This document shows, piece by piece, positions 49,944-59,428 of a DNA stretch of 64,000 bases. Location: NCBI GenBank assembly GCA_963668605.1, contig OY764903.1, forward strand, positions 2,666,001-2,730,000, in the 5' to 3' direction. Made by a program: the position numbers and the translations under genes. Numbering within the stretch: position 1 is the first letter of the stretch; each line of letters opens with the position of its first letter. The notes under the pieces are model-generated. The model did not search any database. It was not told where the DNA came from and worked only from the letters and a program-made list of their open reading frames with translations. Source of the DNA: G963668605 sp963668605 (lineage in GTDB: Bacteria; Acidobacteriota; Terriglobia; Bryobacterales; Bryobacteraceae).

Positions 49944-51830
49944 TTACCTTGTACCGATCGCTTCGGCAACATCCAAGGCCATTTGATAGCGTCCGAAAGG
50001 AGCGCTCAACTGGACGCCGGCAACCATAGGACGGACTCGGCGCACCATCTCGCGCGCGATTTCGATGCCCTCATGGCGCGCCGCTTCCGCATTGTCGGTG
50101 CGGCGCATACGCTCCATGAAGTGTTCCGGAACGGGTACGCGCAACTCGTTGACCATGAATTCGGCATTGCGCAGACTGGTCAGCGGCCAGATGCCGCAGA
50201 TCACCGGGATCTTGAGATGTGCGGTGTTCTTCAGAAACCGCTCGAGAAGATCAAGGTCGAAGACGGGCTGCGTAATTACGTATTCGGCTCCGGCCTGCAC
50301 CTTCCACTCAAAGCGGCGCAGTTCCTCTTCCATGTTGAGCGCACCGGGATTGGCTCCGACGCCGATCAGCAGTGCGGTTTGCGAACCCATCGGATTGCCT
50401 CCGATGTCGAGTCCCGAATTGAGGTTGTGGCAGATGTTGGTCAGACCGATGGCGTCCACGTCGAAGACCGCCGTGGCATCGGGGTATGTGCCCATGCGGG
50501 GCGGGTCGCCAGTGATGCAGAGCAGGTTGCGTACACCGACTGCATGAGCGCCAAGCAACTCCGATTGGATCCCAAGAATGTTGCGATCCCGGCAGCAGAA
50601 ATGCAACACGGTCTCGATGCCGGTCTGCTGCTGCATGAGTTGGCAGGTGACCTGCGCGCTCAAACGGGCGCTGGCGCGCGGGCCATCGGGCACATTGATG
50701 CAGTCGATTCCGTGATCAAAGCAGAGCTTTGCTCCGGCGATCTCCTTCGATGCGTCGATGCCGCGCGGCGGCAGAATCTCGACGAAGGCGACAAAGCGCC
50801 CTTCGGCGAGCTTCGCGCCCAGCTTGGATTTGGTCGCGACCGGAGCCTGCGGCAAGGCCTCCGCCTTAGCTTTAGGCGAGTCGACGACGGCGGCGGTCTG
50901 CTTGTGCTCGGGCTGCAGCGAGCGAGCCTCGGAGCGGATCAACTTAATATGTTCCGGCGTCGTGCCGCAGCAGCCGCCGATCAACCTCACGCCGGCCCAC
51001 AGAAGTCGGCGTGCATACTGCGCCATGTATTCCGGCGAACACAGATAAATGTTGCGGCCCTCCACGCGCGAAGGATGGCCGGCGTTCGGCATCGCGCTGA
51101 CAGGCTTATCCGTGAACTTCACCATTTGCTCTATGGTTTCGAGCGTCACTTTCGGCCCCACCGAACAATTGCAGCCGATCACATCGCAGGGCCATTCGCT
51201 CAAGCGGCGCGTGAACGTCTCCGTATCCGTGCCGTCCTGCAGGTTTCCGTCATCGTCGATCGTCACCTGCGCAACGATCACCATTTCGTCGCCGGCGGTT
51301 TCGCGGGCAGCGAAAATCGCCTCGCGGATCTCATCGAGATCCGAGAAGGTTTCGAGAATCAACAGATCGATGCCCGCGCCGCAAAGCGCCGAGATCTGCT
51401 CACTAAAGATTTCGCGTGCTTCGGCAAACGAAGTGGGGCCAAGCGGTTCAATGCGCACGCCGAGCGGACCCACGGCGCCGGCAACGAATGCCCCGCTCGC
51501 ACCGGCGGCCTGGCGGGCGATGCGCACGCCGGCCTGATTGATGGCCTCCAGCTTTTCGGACAGGCCGAATGCGGCGAGGCGCTTGCGATTCGCTCCAAAC
51601 GTATTCGTTTCAATAACTTCAGAACCGGAATGGATATAATCCTCGTGGACTTCCTGGACCATTGCCGGCGCGGAGAGATTCAGTTCATCAAAGCAGCGGT
51701 TAATAAAGACACCCTTACTGTAGAGCGTGGTGCCCATGGCGCCGTCGGCGACGAAGACCCGGCGGGAAAGTTGCTCGCGGAACTCCTTAGCGCGGCTCAA
51801 GGGTACGGTCGGATTTCGAGGGGTGGTCAT
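49944..51830 (-). CDS. bifunctional homocysteine S-methyltransferase / methylenetetrahydrofolate reductase
   Basis: A 628-aa YitJ-type fusion. Residues 15 to about 300 form the homocysteine methyltransferase barrel (VFVADGAMGTTLYSKGVFIN; zinc Cys in GCNCSVG and GGCCGTTPEH). A linker and a C-terminal methylenetetrahydrofolate reductase domain from about 330 follow (FVAFVEILPPRGIDASKEIA, NLLCITGDPP, YVITQPVFDLDLLERFL). The methyl group would move from reduced folate to homocysteine, giving methionine. It duplicates the likely chemistry of the smaller enzyme at 17350. I see no SAM riboswitch upstream. Confidence 0.94.
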   Translation of the reverse strand: MTTPRNPTVPLSRAKEFREQLSRRVFVADGAMGTTLYSKGVFINRCFDELNLSAPAMVQEVHEDYIHSGSEVIETNTFGANRKRLAAFGLSEKLEAINQAGVRIARQAAGASGAFVAGAVGPLGVRIEPLGPTSFAEAREIFSEQISALCGAGIDLLILETFSDLDEIREAIFAARETAGDEMVIVAQVTIDDDGNLQDGTDTETFTRRLSEWPCDVIGCNCSVGPKVTLETIEQMVKFTDKPVSAMPNAGHPSRVEGRNIYLCSPEYMAQYARRLLWAGVRLIGGCCGTTPEHIKLIRSEARSLQPEHKQTAAVVDSPKAKAEALPQAPVATKSKLGAKLAEGRFVAFVEILPPRGIDASKEIAGAKLCFDHGIDCINVPDGPRASARLSAQVTCQLMQQQTGIETVLHFCCRDRNILGIQSELLGAHAVGVRNLLCITGDPPRMGTYPDATAVFDVDAIGLTNICHNLNSGLDIGGNPMGSQTALLIGVGANPGALNMEEELRRFEWKVQAGAEYVITQPVFDLDLLERFLKNTAHLKIPVICGIWPLTSLRNAEFMVNELRVPVPEHFMERMRRTDNAEAARHEGIEIAREMVRRVRPMVAGVQLSAPFGRYQMALDVAEAIGTR

Positions 51831-51905
51831 GAAAGTGAAACGGCCCGGTTAGTGTGATTTTAGCGCAATCGCTCGAAGCGCAACAACAATTGGGCGTCGG
51901 ATCCC

Positions 51906-52005
51906 CGCCTCCGGTCGCTGGCGCTCCCGGCACCGTTATGAGGTGTGGCCGCTGCAAATGACGCAAATGCGTCAACGGTGCCGGGAGCGCCAGCGACCGG
52001 AGGCG
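51906..52005. repeat. REP-like inverted-repeat pair, copy B (perfect arms)
   Basis: Arms 51906-51937 and 51974-52005 are perfect 32-bp inverted copies (starting CGCCTCCGGTCGCTGGCGCT). The 36-nt spacer contains GCAAATGACGCAAATGCG. It lies in the divergent gap (247 bp) between the fused methyltransferase and the next secreted protein, so it could form a cruciform or a strong RNA hairpin. Confidence 0.95.
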
Positions 52006-52077
52006 ATGTACGCACCTTCTTTACAAATTGCGCGGGGGATCTAAAGGGAGGTGGCGCGACTGCCGATAGGATTACTG

Positions 52078-54537
52078 ATGAAGCATCTCTTGACTGCTCT
52101 CATGGTTCTAGGTTGGGTGGGAACGGTCTCCGCCCAGCAACCGAAAGTGACCAGTGTCCGCGTCTTCGCAGATCAGGACTTCGCGCGGTTTATGGTGGAC
52201 GGGATCGTGTACAACCGCGCGACCACGTTTCAGTGGACAGTCGGGAGCACGCACGTGCTCAGCGCGGCGCTGCCTAACGGCTTCGGACCGGGCTCTCTCC
52301 CACAGGATTCCGATTTGGGGCCACCTGCAAACTGCGCTGATTTGACTCCAACCGACGATCCGACACAGCAAGTAGATGCGACCTGCACGCGGCGCTTTCA
52401 GTTTTCCGGATGGTCCGATTCGTCAGGGATACAAGCCGTACTCGGTACGACGATTCTGGTGACCGCTGACCCGGCTATTTCTTACTACAAGGCCTCGTTC
52501 GCCCAGACTATTCGAGTCCGGCTGATCGTCTATGGCCAGTTGAACCAGCAGCCATCCGGGCCACCGAGTTGCACCGCCTCGCGTCCTCCGGGGACACTCT
52601 ACCCGGGCGTGGTGAGCGTCGGCGGGCAGTGTTATTGGAACAGCACGGACATCTGGGTGGCGCCGGGTGCGGCCCTGCTGTTGGGCGCGAGTCCATACTA
52701 CGGTTACGCCTTCCTGGGGTTCACGGTGAACGGCGCTCCACCGCAGAATAGCGGTTCAATCTCAGTGCTGACTCCTCTGATTCTGATCGCGCAATTTACG
52801 CCGGGCAAGATGGTACGCTTCTTTTCGGAGCCAACGGGCCTGAACGTGCTTATCGACCGGACGCCGGTGCCGACGCTTGCGCCGGATGCTGATACGAGCG
52901 CCTTCGCAACCAGCTTCCCGGTACCAGGTTTGTTCTTCTGGGCCGAATCCTCTAAGCACATTCTGGCCGCACCCTCGCCGCAAGTCGACCGTTTTGGAAA
53001 CGCCTGGATGTTCGATTCGTTCAGCAACGGAATGGGGCTCAACTCGATCTACACGGCGCGCGAGACCAACGTGCCGGAATCGATCACTGCAAAATTCATT
53101 CGAGGCGCCTATTACGACATCTTCACCAACCCGGGGGGACTCAAACTAAAGATCGACGGGCGCGACAACTGGCCCGATCATTACTTCGTCTGGGCGCTGG
53201 GCAGCAAACATCAGATTTCCGCGCCTTTGGAGATTGTCGATGTGAAGGGGCGCAAGCTCCGCTTCAAGGGCTGGTCGAACGGAGCGGCAGCGGCACAGGA
53301 AATCACCGTCGATCAGGATGCCGTGGACAACAGCAAACGCCTGATTGCGACGTATGAGATGTTGGGACGCGTCACCGTCCAAAGCGTCACGGTGGGAGCG
53401 CCGGTCAAAGTGGATGGCGTCGACTGCACGACACCCTGCACAGTGGACAAGGCCGTGGGCGAGAAGGTCGCGATTTCGGCCGCCTCGATCACGGTGTCAA
53501 GTATGGAACGGCTCGACTTCGTTTCGTGGTGGGATGGCGGCTCGGCAGAGCGCGTCGTTACGATTCAGGGTCCCGATCCCGTCGTGGTGGGCGCCACGTT
53601 CCGCAAAGCGTATCTGTTGCGTACGGCGAGCGAGCCGGACGGCGGCGCGGTCGTGCGCCCGGATCAGGCCTCGCCAGACGGTTTCTATCCGGAGAACAGC
53701 CAGTTGACGCTGGTCGCAGAATCGAGTCCCGGCTACCGCTTCCGGCGGTGGGAAGGCGACGTCTCTGGGACGTATAAGGTTGCCGCCCTCACTATGGACG
53801 GCCCGAAACTTGTCCGGGCGTTGATGGAGACTGTTCCCTATCTGGCCGAAGGAGGCGTCAAGAACGCAGCGGGCGAGACGCCGGATGCGGTGGTCGCCGC
53901 CGGCTCCCTGATCTCCATTTTTGGCGCGAGTCTGGCGCCGGATCTCGTCGTCGGCCCGTCCAATCCGCTCGCGCAGACGATAGCGGGCGTCACGGTGCGA
54001 ACCGCCGACCGGCTTCTGCCCCTGCTATTCGTCTCGCCGGAACAGATCAACGCCCAACTGCCGTCGGATCTCGAAGATGGGGACTACAAGTTGCAGGTTC
54101 GCTGGGAGGGACACCCGGACATCGAAGGGAAATTCACGCTCGTGCGCAACGCGCCCGGCCTCTTCACGCAGACGGCGGATTCGAAGACATTCGCTCTGGC
54201 TCTCCACGAAAGCGGGAAACTGATTACGCCGGAGAGTCCCGCGTTGCGCGGTGAAACAGTCTCGATCTTCGGAACGGGCTTCGGCCCGTATGAGCGCAGT
54301 GCACCGGACGGCTTCGCGTTGCCCGCAGCTACCAAGCTTGCCCTTGCGGACAAACTCGAACTCCTGGGCGGCGAAACTCCCATCGAAACGGCATGGTCGG
54401 GCGCGGCGCCGGGCTTCGTCGGCATGACTGTGACGCGTTTCACACTGCCCGCGGACACGCCAGCAGGGACGCCTCTGGAACTCCGTGTCCGGATCAACGG
54501 ACGCGAAAGCAATAAGGTGCAGTTGCCGGTCGAGTGA
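52078..54537 (+). CDS. large exported protein with InlB-like repeats and TIGR03437 domain
   Basis: An 819-aa secreted protein. A signal peptide (MKHLLTALMVLGWVGTVSAQ) is followed by several beta-rich repeats of about 80 residues ending in a W-S/D-G ... A-x-F/Y pattern (FKGWSNGAAAAQEITVDQDA, FVSWWDGGSAERVVTIQG, FRRWEGDVSGTYKV), similar to divergent InlB B-repeats. The last about 230 residues are a TIGR03437-type domain (GGVKNAAGETPDAVVAAGSL, ISIFGASLAP, LLFVSPEQINAQLPS, VSIFGTGFGPY). This suggests an extracellular adhesive or anchoring role. The start at 52078 is chosen for the signal peptide. Confidence 0.85.
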   Translation: MKHLLTALMVLGWVGTVSAQQPKVTSVRVFADQDFARFMVDGIVYNRATTFQWTVGSTHVLSAALPNGFGPGSLPQDSDLGPPANCADLTPTDDPTQQVDATCTRRFQFSGWSDSSGIQAVLGTTILVTADPAISYYKASFAQTIRVRLIVYGQLNQQPSGPPSCTASRPPGTLYPGVVSVGGQCYWNSTDIWVAPGAALLLGASPYYGYAFLGFTVNGAPPQNSGSISVLTPLILIAQFTPGKMVRFFSEPTGLNVLIDRTPVPTLAPDADTSAFATSFPVPGLFFWAESSKHILAAPSPQVDRFGNAWMFDSFSNGMGLNSIYTARETNVPESITAKFIRGAYYDIFTNPGGLKLKIDGRDNWPDHYFVWALGSKHQISAPLEIVDVKGRKLRFKGWSNGAAAAQEITVDQDAVDNSKRLIATYEMLGRVTVQSVTVGAPVKVDGVDCTTPCTVDKAVGEKVAISAASITVSSMERLDFVSWWDGGSAERVVTIQGPDPVVVGATFRKAYLLRTASEPDGGAVVRPDQASPDGFYPENSQLTLVAESSPGYRFRRWEGDVSGTYKVAALTMDGPKLVRALMETVPYLAEGGVKNAAGETPDAVVAAGSLISIFGASLAPDLVVGPSNPLAQTIAGVTVRTADRLLPLLFVSPEQINAQLPSDLEDGDYKLQVRWEGHPDIEGKFTLVRNAPGLFTQTADSKTFALALHESGKLITPESPALRGETVSIFGTGFGPYERSAPDGFALPAATKLALADKLELLGGETPIETAWSGAAPGFVGMTVTRFTLPADTPAGTPLELRVRINGRESNKVQLPVE

Positions 54538-54622
54538 AATCAGCTAATTTTGTCGGAAACCGGACGGCCTTGACAGGCGTCTCGCAATCAGCACACGATA
54601 GAGATGCCGGGAGGGCTAAGCG

Positions 54623-55657
54623 ATGAAACGCTGGATTCGGACACTCACCGTAGTTGCTGGGGCCACCGTCCTCGTGACCGCCGCGTTCGCGCAATCCGTG
54701 ATTTCTGCGCGTTCCGGCGTGATCCACTATCTGGAAGGCCAGGCCTTCCTCGACGATAAACCTGTCGCCGCCAAATTTGGCCAGTTCCCCGAGATCAAAC
54801 CCAATACTGTCTTCCACACCGAGGATGGGCGTTCCGAGATCCTGCTTACGCCCGGGGTGTTTTTGCGATTGGGCGAAAACAGCTCGGTCCGCATGCTCGA
54901 CAATAAGCTCGCCAGCACGCGCGTCGAAGTGCTGAAGGGATCTGCACTGGTCGAGTGCGCCGAGGTCTTGAAAGACACTGCGGTCACGATGGTCTACAAG
55001 GACAAGTCAATTCAGTTGCAGAAGAAAGGGCTTTTCCGCATCGACACCGATCCCGCGCAGTTGAAAGTCTTCAGTGGTGAGGCGGCGGTGCTGAGCGCGG
55101 CCGGTTCCACAACCGTGAAGGACGGGCGCTTGCTCGGCCTCGAGGGCGTGCAACTGATCTCGCAGAAGTTCAACAAAGAAGAAGGCGACGACCTCTACCG
55201 TTGGGCCAAACGGCGAGCCGGCTATCTTGCCATGGCGAATGTGTCTGCCGCCCGTAGCGTGGCAAACGGAAACAGCTTTACCTCGGGCTCCTGGAATTCG
55301 AGTGGCTGGATGTGGAACCCCTATTTCGGCATGTTCACTTACCTGCCCTATCGCGGTTTCTATAACAGTCCTTTCGGATACCGGTTCTTCAGCCCGTACA
55401 CGATCCATCAAGTCTATGAACGGCCTGTTATGAACTATGGCAATATCGCGGGCGGCTCCGGCGGGTTCAATGAGGCATCTTCTTCGCCGCATTACGACTC
55501 GAATCTGGGCTACACCGTGGCCAGCCGCAGCATGGGAGACGTTCGCTCCAGCGCCACGCCTTCGGCTATCGCGTCACCGGCCGCTTCGACTTCGAGTCCG
55601 CGCACAAGCGACTCTGCAGCGCCCCGCAGTGGCGGCACTAGTAGCGGTCGCCGTTAA
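54623..55657 (+). CDS. FecR-domain secreted protein
   Basis: A 344-aa protein with a signal peptide (KRWIRTLTVVAGATVLVTAA). A FecR-like beta domain follows (residues 28-180: ARSGVIHYLEGQAFLDDKPV, FHTEDGRSEILLTPGVFLRL, STRVEVLKGSALVECAEVL). A Trp/Tyr/Phe/Gly-rich stretch (WNSSGWMWNPYFGMFTYLPY) and a Ser/Ala-rich tail close the protein. FecR domains in acidobacteria are often found outside iron signalling, and no sigma factor or TonB receptor is nearby, so a structural role is more likely. GGGAGG precedes the ATG. Confidence 0.85.
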   Translation: MKRWIRTLTVVAGATVLVTAAFAQSVISARSGVIHYLEGQAFLDDKPVAAKFGQFPEIKPNTVFHTEDGRSEILLTPGVFLRLGENSSVRMLDNKLASTRVEVLKGSALVECAEVLKDTAVTMVYKDKSIQLQKKGLFRIDTDPAQLKVFSGEAAVLSAAGSTTVKDGRLLGLEGVQLISQKFNKEEGDDLYRWAKRRAGYLAMANVSAARSVANGNSFTSGSWNSSGWMWNPYFGMFTYLPYRGFYNSPFGYRFFSPYTIHQVYERPVMNYGNIAGGSGGFNEASSSPHYDSNLGYTVASRSMGDVRSSATPSAIASPAASTSSPRTSDSAAPRSGGTSSGRR

Positions 55658-55779
55658 CGCTCCGAAGACGCTCAACAGCACAGTTCAACGACCAGAGGCT
55701 TCGCCTGTCCGGCTCCGTTTCTAAAGCTTTTTTAATACCGCCTTCACTCAGGCTTCATTGGACTTTAATACTCTAAGAA

Positions 55780-56112
55780 TTGGCACTGCTTCGGCACGAA
55801 TTTGTCGCACTGTTCTTTGGCCTGATCGCCACGGTGAGAGTTCTTGCGTCCGCGGAGGAACCTGCGGAACCGGAAGAACCGAGCTACGAGTTTTTCTCCG
55901 GAAACGTGGTTGAAGTGCAGTCTGGCAAACTCACGGTCTCCCGCACGATCATGGACAAGCAACCCGAGCGGCGTTCGTTCCTGATGAAGCCCGACACGCG
56001 GGTGGAAGGTAAGCTGAAGTCGAAGGTGCGCGTCACCGTGGGATACACAACGACCGATGAAGGCGACATTGCCTTGCGTGTCGTGGTGCGTCCTCCGCTG
56101 CCAAAGCGCTGA
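55780..56112 (+). CDS. small exported hypothetical protein
   Basis: A 110-aa protein starting at TTG (55780), with a hydrophobic signal (ALLRHEFVALFFGLIATVRV) and a small beta domain (FFSGNVVEVQSGKLTVSRTI, VEGKLKSKVRVTVGYTTTDE). The domain looks like the OB-fold-like DUF5666 type but is not certain. The 122 bp upstream hold no other gene. The start codon is weakly supported. Confidence 0.6.
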   Translation: MALLRHEFVALFFGLIATVRVLASAEEPAEPEEPSYEFFSGNVVEVQSGKLTVSRTIMDKQPERRSFLMKPDTRVEGKLKSKVRVTVGYTTTDEGDIALRVVVRPPLPKR

Positions 56113-56120
56113 CGCCGCGC

Positions 56121-57518
56121 CTAGCAGCCGTCGCGCTTTTGTTCGCGCCGCTTCCTGGCCCACTCCGGCTTCACCACTTCGCGCGCGCGGCCCAGCGCCA
56201 GGCTATCGGCTGGCACGGGATCAGTGATTACCGAACCCGCCGCTATGTAACTGCCCGCGCCGATCTCGACAGGCGCGACTAGCGTCGAGTTACTCCCGAC
56301 AAACGCGCCGGCGCCGATCTGCGTCGCGTGTTTCTTGATGCCGTCGTAGTTGCAGGTGATCGTGCCCGCGCCGATGTTGACGTTTTCACCGATCACGGAG
56401 TCACCCAGGTAGGCCAGGTGCCCGGCTTTCGCGCCCGCCCCCATGCGCGTCTTCTTAAGCTCGACGAAGTTGCCGATGTGGGCGCCGGCCGCGACGTGGT
56501 TTTGCATTCGCAAGCGGGCGTAGGGTCCGATGCTGGCGCCGCTCTCGATGTGCGAAGTGCCAATGCAGGTGAAGGGCAGAATATCCACGCCGGCCTCGAT
56601 GCGCGAATCCTGAATCACGCAACTCGCGCCGATGCGGCAATCCTCTCCAATTTCCGTCGCGCCGAGGATCTGCGCAAACGGCTCGATCACGGTGTCGATG
56701 CCCACGCGCACAGCGGCGTCGATGGTCACGGTCTCGGGCTTGCGGATCGTGACGCCTTCGAGCATCAATTGCCGCACTTTGCGCTGGCGGAAGATCGCAT
56801 CCACCTCGGCCAGTTCGACTCGCGTGTTAATGCCGAGCACCTCGCCCGGATCCGCAAGGCGATGTATGCCGACGTGATGTCCGGCGCACCGGAAAAGCTC
56901 GACGATGTCGGTGAGATAGTATTCCTTCGCCGGGTTGTCGGGCGTGATAGCGTCGATGTGCTTCCAGAGTAGTTCGGAGTTGAAACAATAGATGCCAGAA
57001 TTGATTTCGCGGATGGCGAGTTGTTCCGGCGTGGCTGCCTTCTGCTCCACGATCAGGCACACGTTGCCATCGGCGTCGCGAACGATGCGGCCGTAGCCGG
57101 TCGGATCTTCGAGTTCAGTCGTAATTACCGTGGCGGCAGCGTTAGACTCGCTTTGGATGCGCACGAGTTCCGCGATGGTCTCTGCCGAGAGCAGCGGGCA
57201 ATCGCCATAGAGAACGACAAGCAGCCCGCCGAACGCCTCCACCTGTTCCCGGCACATGGCCAGCGCGTGCCCCGTGCCCTTCTGTTCGATTTGTTCGACG
57301 AAGCCGATGCCGCGACCGTCGAGAGTTTGGCGGACGCGTTCCGCCTGGTGTCCGACGACGGCGAAAATGCGATTGGCCGGTGCGATGCGCGAGGCGCTGT
57401 TGACGACATGTTCGATCAGCGACAAGCCTCCCGCCTGGTGCAACACCTTAGCCTGTTTCGATTTCATGCGCGTGCCGAGTCCGGCAGCCAGGATCACGAC
57501 AGTGACGTTTGGTTCCAT
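56121..57518 (-). CDS. glmU: bifunctional UDP-GlcNAc pyrophosphorylase / GlcN-1-P acetyltransferase
   Basis: A 465-aa two-domain enzyme. The N-terminal nucleotidyltransferase has VVILAAGLGTRMKSKQAKVL, YGDCPLL and EQKGTGHA. The C-terminal left-handed beta helix is built of hexapeptide repeats (IGPYARLRMQNHVAAGAHIG, KAGHLAYLGDSVIGENVNIG) and carries the acetyltransferase His/Tyr region. It makes UDP-GlcNAc for peptidoglycan and lipopolysaccharide. It lies 36 nt downstream of a YvcK-like gene in the same direction, so it follows the TPR and YvcK genes in a likely unit. Confidence 0.96.
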   Translation of the reverse strand: MEPNVTVVILAAGLGTRMKSKQAKVLHQAGGLSLIEHVVNSASRIAPANRIFAVVGHQAERVRQTLDGRGIGFVEQIEQKGTGHALAMCREQVEAFGGLLVVLYGDCPLLSAETIAELVRIQSESNAAATVITTELEDPTGYGRIVRDADGNVCLIVEQKAATPEQLAIREINSGIYCFNSELLWKHIDAITPDNPAKEYYLTDIVELFRCAGHHVGIHRLADPGEVLGINTRVELAEVDAIFRQRKVRQLMLEGVTIRKPETVTIDAAVRVGIDTVIEPFAQILGATEIGEDCRIGASCVIQDSRIEAGVDILPFTCIGTSHIESGASIGPYARLRMQNHVAAGAHIGNFVELKKTRMGAGAKAGHLAYLGDSVIGENVNIGAGTITCNYDGIKKHATQIGAGAFVGSNSTLVAPVEIGAGSYIAAGSVITDPVPADSLALGRAREVVKPEWARKRREQKRDGC

Positions 57519-57554
57519 GAGCGTTTTCCTATTATCGCCCGCCGCCAGTCCGAA

Positions 57555-58577
57555 TCAGGATTCGGGGTTGGCGCGCCGTCGCCTGCGCCCCGCCGCCGCC
57601 AGATCGAGCGCGACAGCGGCCATCGCGTCGGGATTGTGCCTGACCTTGACGGAGCGTGCGAGCAGATCGCGGCCGATCACCGTGACGCCGAGCTTGGCCA
57701 GCGCATCGAAGTCGTTGTCGACCGGCATGGCTCGCTGCGCGGCATAGCGACGTTTCAGCGTCGAGGAGATCGGCGCCGTGTTGACGATCGCGACGTCGAG
57801 CAGCTTCGCACGGGAATGCTTATGAATCATCGCAATGTGATCGGCCGCACTGAAATCCGTCGTCTCCCCAGGCTGCGACATCAGGTTGACGAAGCAGGCC
57901 TTGACGGCCGGCGAACGGCGGATGGCCGATGGGATTCCCTCCACCAGCAGATTCGGGACGATGCTGGTGAACAGCGAGCCGGGACCGAGCGAGATCAGAT
58001 CGGCCTCGGCAATCGCCTGCAGCGTCTCCTTGAGCGGGCGGCAGCGCTTCGGTTCCAAGTCGATGCGGTCGATGCGCTGTTTGCTACGGCTGATGCGCGT
58101 TTCGCCGCGGACGGTGGAGCCGTCGACGAGCGTAGCTCTCAGCACCACGTTCGCACTGGTCGAAGGAAAGATGCGTCCGACGCTCGCCAGAATTTCGGAG
58201 GAAACCTTGATGGCGCGCGGAAAGTCGCCCATCAGGTTGGCCAGCGCGGTGACGAACAGGTTGCCGAAGCTATGGTTTTTCAAGCCCGGACCGCCGCCGG
58301 GGAAGCGGTATTGGAAAAGCTTCGAGAGTAGCGCCTCGTCTTCCGATAAAGCGACCATGCAGTTGCGCAAATCGCCGGGAGGGAGGACCGAGAAATCGCG
58401 GCGCAAGCGTCCCGAACTGCCACCGTCGTCCGTAACCGTGACAACCGCGGTCACCTCGATGCCGCGGCGCGCGCCCTCCGCCGGCGGATTAAGAATCCGG
58501 TGCTTCAATCCGTGCAAGAGTGTTGATAGTCCGGTCCCGCCGCCAATGGCGACAATCCGAAGTGGCTGTAGGTTCAA
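57555..58577 (-). CDS. YvcK/CofD-like gluconeogenesis factor
   Basis: A 340-aa protein of the UPF0052/CofD-like family. The Rossmann start IVAIGGGTGLSTLLHGLKHR and TDDGGSSGRLRRDFSVLPPG, SFGNLFVTAL and LISLGPGSLFTSIVPNLLV are diagnostic. YvcK binds UDP-sugars and is needed for growth on gluconeogenic carbon and for wall synthesis in Bacillus. Its place next to glmU, which makes UDP-GlcNAc, fits that. A basic tail (AAGRRRRRANPES) ends the protein. Confidence 0.94.
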   Translation of the reverse strand: MNLQPLRIVAIGGGTGLSTLLHGLKHRILNPPAEGARRGIEVTAVVTVTDDGGSSGRLRRDFSVLPPGDLRNCMVALSEDEALLSKLFQYRFPGGGPGLKNHSFGNLFVTALANLMGDFPRAIKVSSEILASVGRIFPSTSANVVLRATLVDGSTVRGETRISRSKQRIDRIDLEPKRCRPLKETLQAIAEADLISLGPGSLFTSIVPNLLVEGIPSAIRRSPAVKACFVNLMSQPGETTDFSAADHIAMIHKHSRAKLLDVAIVNTAPISSTLKRRYAAQRAMPVDNDFDALAKLGVTVIGRDLLARSVKVRHNPDAMAAVALDLAAAGRRRRRANPES

Positions 58578-58607
58578 TGGGCTCCGATCCAGAACATCTT
58601 TCCACTA

Positions 58608-59258
58608 TTATGCCTGCCGCACGAGCAGATCGCTGAGCGGGGGGCGTTTCGCGATCTCCGCGAAATCCGGATCGCTGCGCGCGAGCAATCTATTTTTCGG
58701 CTGCAACTCGATGGCGCGCTTGAGGTGCGCATGGGCAGCCACCAGATCGCCCTTCAAGCCAAGACACAGCGCGAGCGCATAGTGGATATGGTCCGCATTC
58801 GGCGCCATGCGCAGTGCGGTCTCGACTTCCTGACGGGCCTCATCCAACCGGCGCGCGTTGATCAGCGCAATGCCGTAATGATAGTGATCATCCGCCGTGG
58901 CTAGAGCGAGCGGTTGTTTGGAAAGACGCTGCTCGCACATTCTGGAGTGCGCCCGCGCGGCATGCGCCACCTCGGAAGGCGACGCGCCCGCAAGTTCGTC
59001 GAAGCGCTGCTTCGCCGCCCGGAATTCTCCGGCGCGAAAGAGCAGGATCGCGGCCTCGAAGGCCGCAACGGGATCCGCACTGAGAGGCTCCGGCGGCAAG
59101 GGCGGTGGAGCTTGCTTCCTCTCCGATGCCCTTGAAGCTGGTTGCTTCGCAGCCGGCTTCTTCGCCACTACTTTCTTCGCTGCTTTTTTCTTCGCAGTCA
59201 TACTTGCCGCCACTACGCGCTTGACGGGCTTCACAGCCGGCTCGGGACTCTTTTTCAT
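58608..59258 (-). CDS. TPR protein with basic N-terminal tail
   Basis: A 216-aa protein. Residues 1-60 are Lys/Ala/Pro-rich (KKAAKKVVAKKPAAKQPASR), like a histone-H1-type tail that can bind nucleic acid or acidic surfaces. Residues 65-205 hold about three TPR-like repeats (AAILLFRAGEFRAAKQRFDE, HYGIALINARRLDEARQEVE, HYALALCLGLKGDLVAAHAH). There is no signal peptide, so it is cytosolic. ATG 59258 has AGGTG upstream; an earlier start at 59291 is weaker. It precedes the YvcK-like gene and glmU on the same strand. Confidence 0.8.
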   Translation of the reverse strand: MKKSPEPAVKPVKRVVAASMTAKKKAAKKVVAKKPAAKQPASRASERKQAPPPLPPEPLSADPVAAFEAAILLFRAGEFRAAKQRFDELAGASPSEVAHAARAHSRMCEQRLSKQPLALATADDHYHYGIALINARRLDEARQEVETALRMAPNADHIHYALALCLGLKGDLVAAHAHLKRAIELQPKNRLLARSDPDFAEIAKRPPLSDLLVRQA

Positions 59259-59428
59259 AGCACCTGCGCCTGTAAGTATTCTCCGCTGCACTTACCACAA
59301 CTTGCCAAGAGTCTATCACTAGCAGATAAGAGTATGCATTGCAAGCATTACTTAAGATATTCAAGCCAAGGCCCGCGCGCCGCCAGGGAACAGCGGCACA
59401 GCGACCGGAGTCTAAAGCTCAAGTGGCA

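Noticed and set aside
49983..51857. 624-codon open frame on the plus strand
   Set aside because: It is the antisense of the fused homocysteine methyltransferase/MTHFR gene, which has clear domains; the reading arises from high GC content.
51831..52050. SAM riboswitch upstream of the fused methyltransferase
   Set aside because: The region is taken up by the REP-like pair, and no SAM-I or SAM-II type core is visible.
57021..58331. 436-codon open frame on the plus strand
   Set aside because: Antisense to glmU and the YvcK-like gene; its composition is Arg/Ala-rich without any domain.
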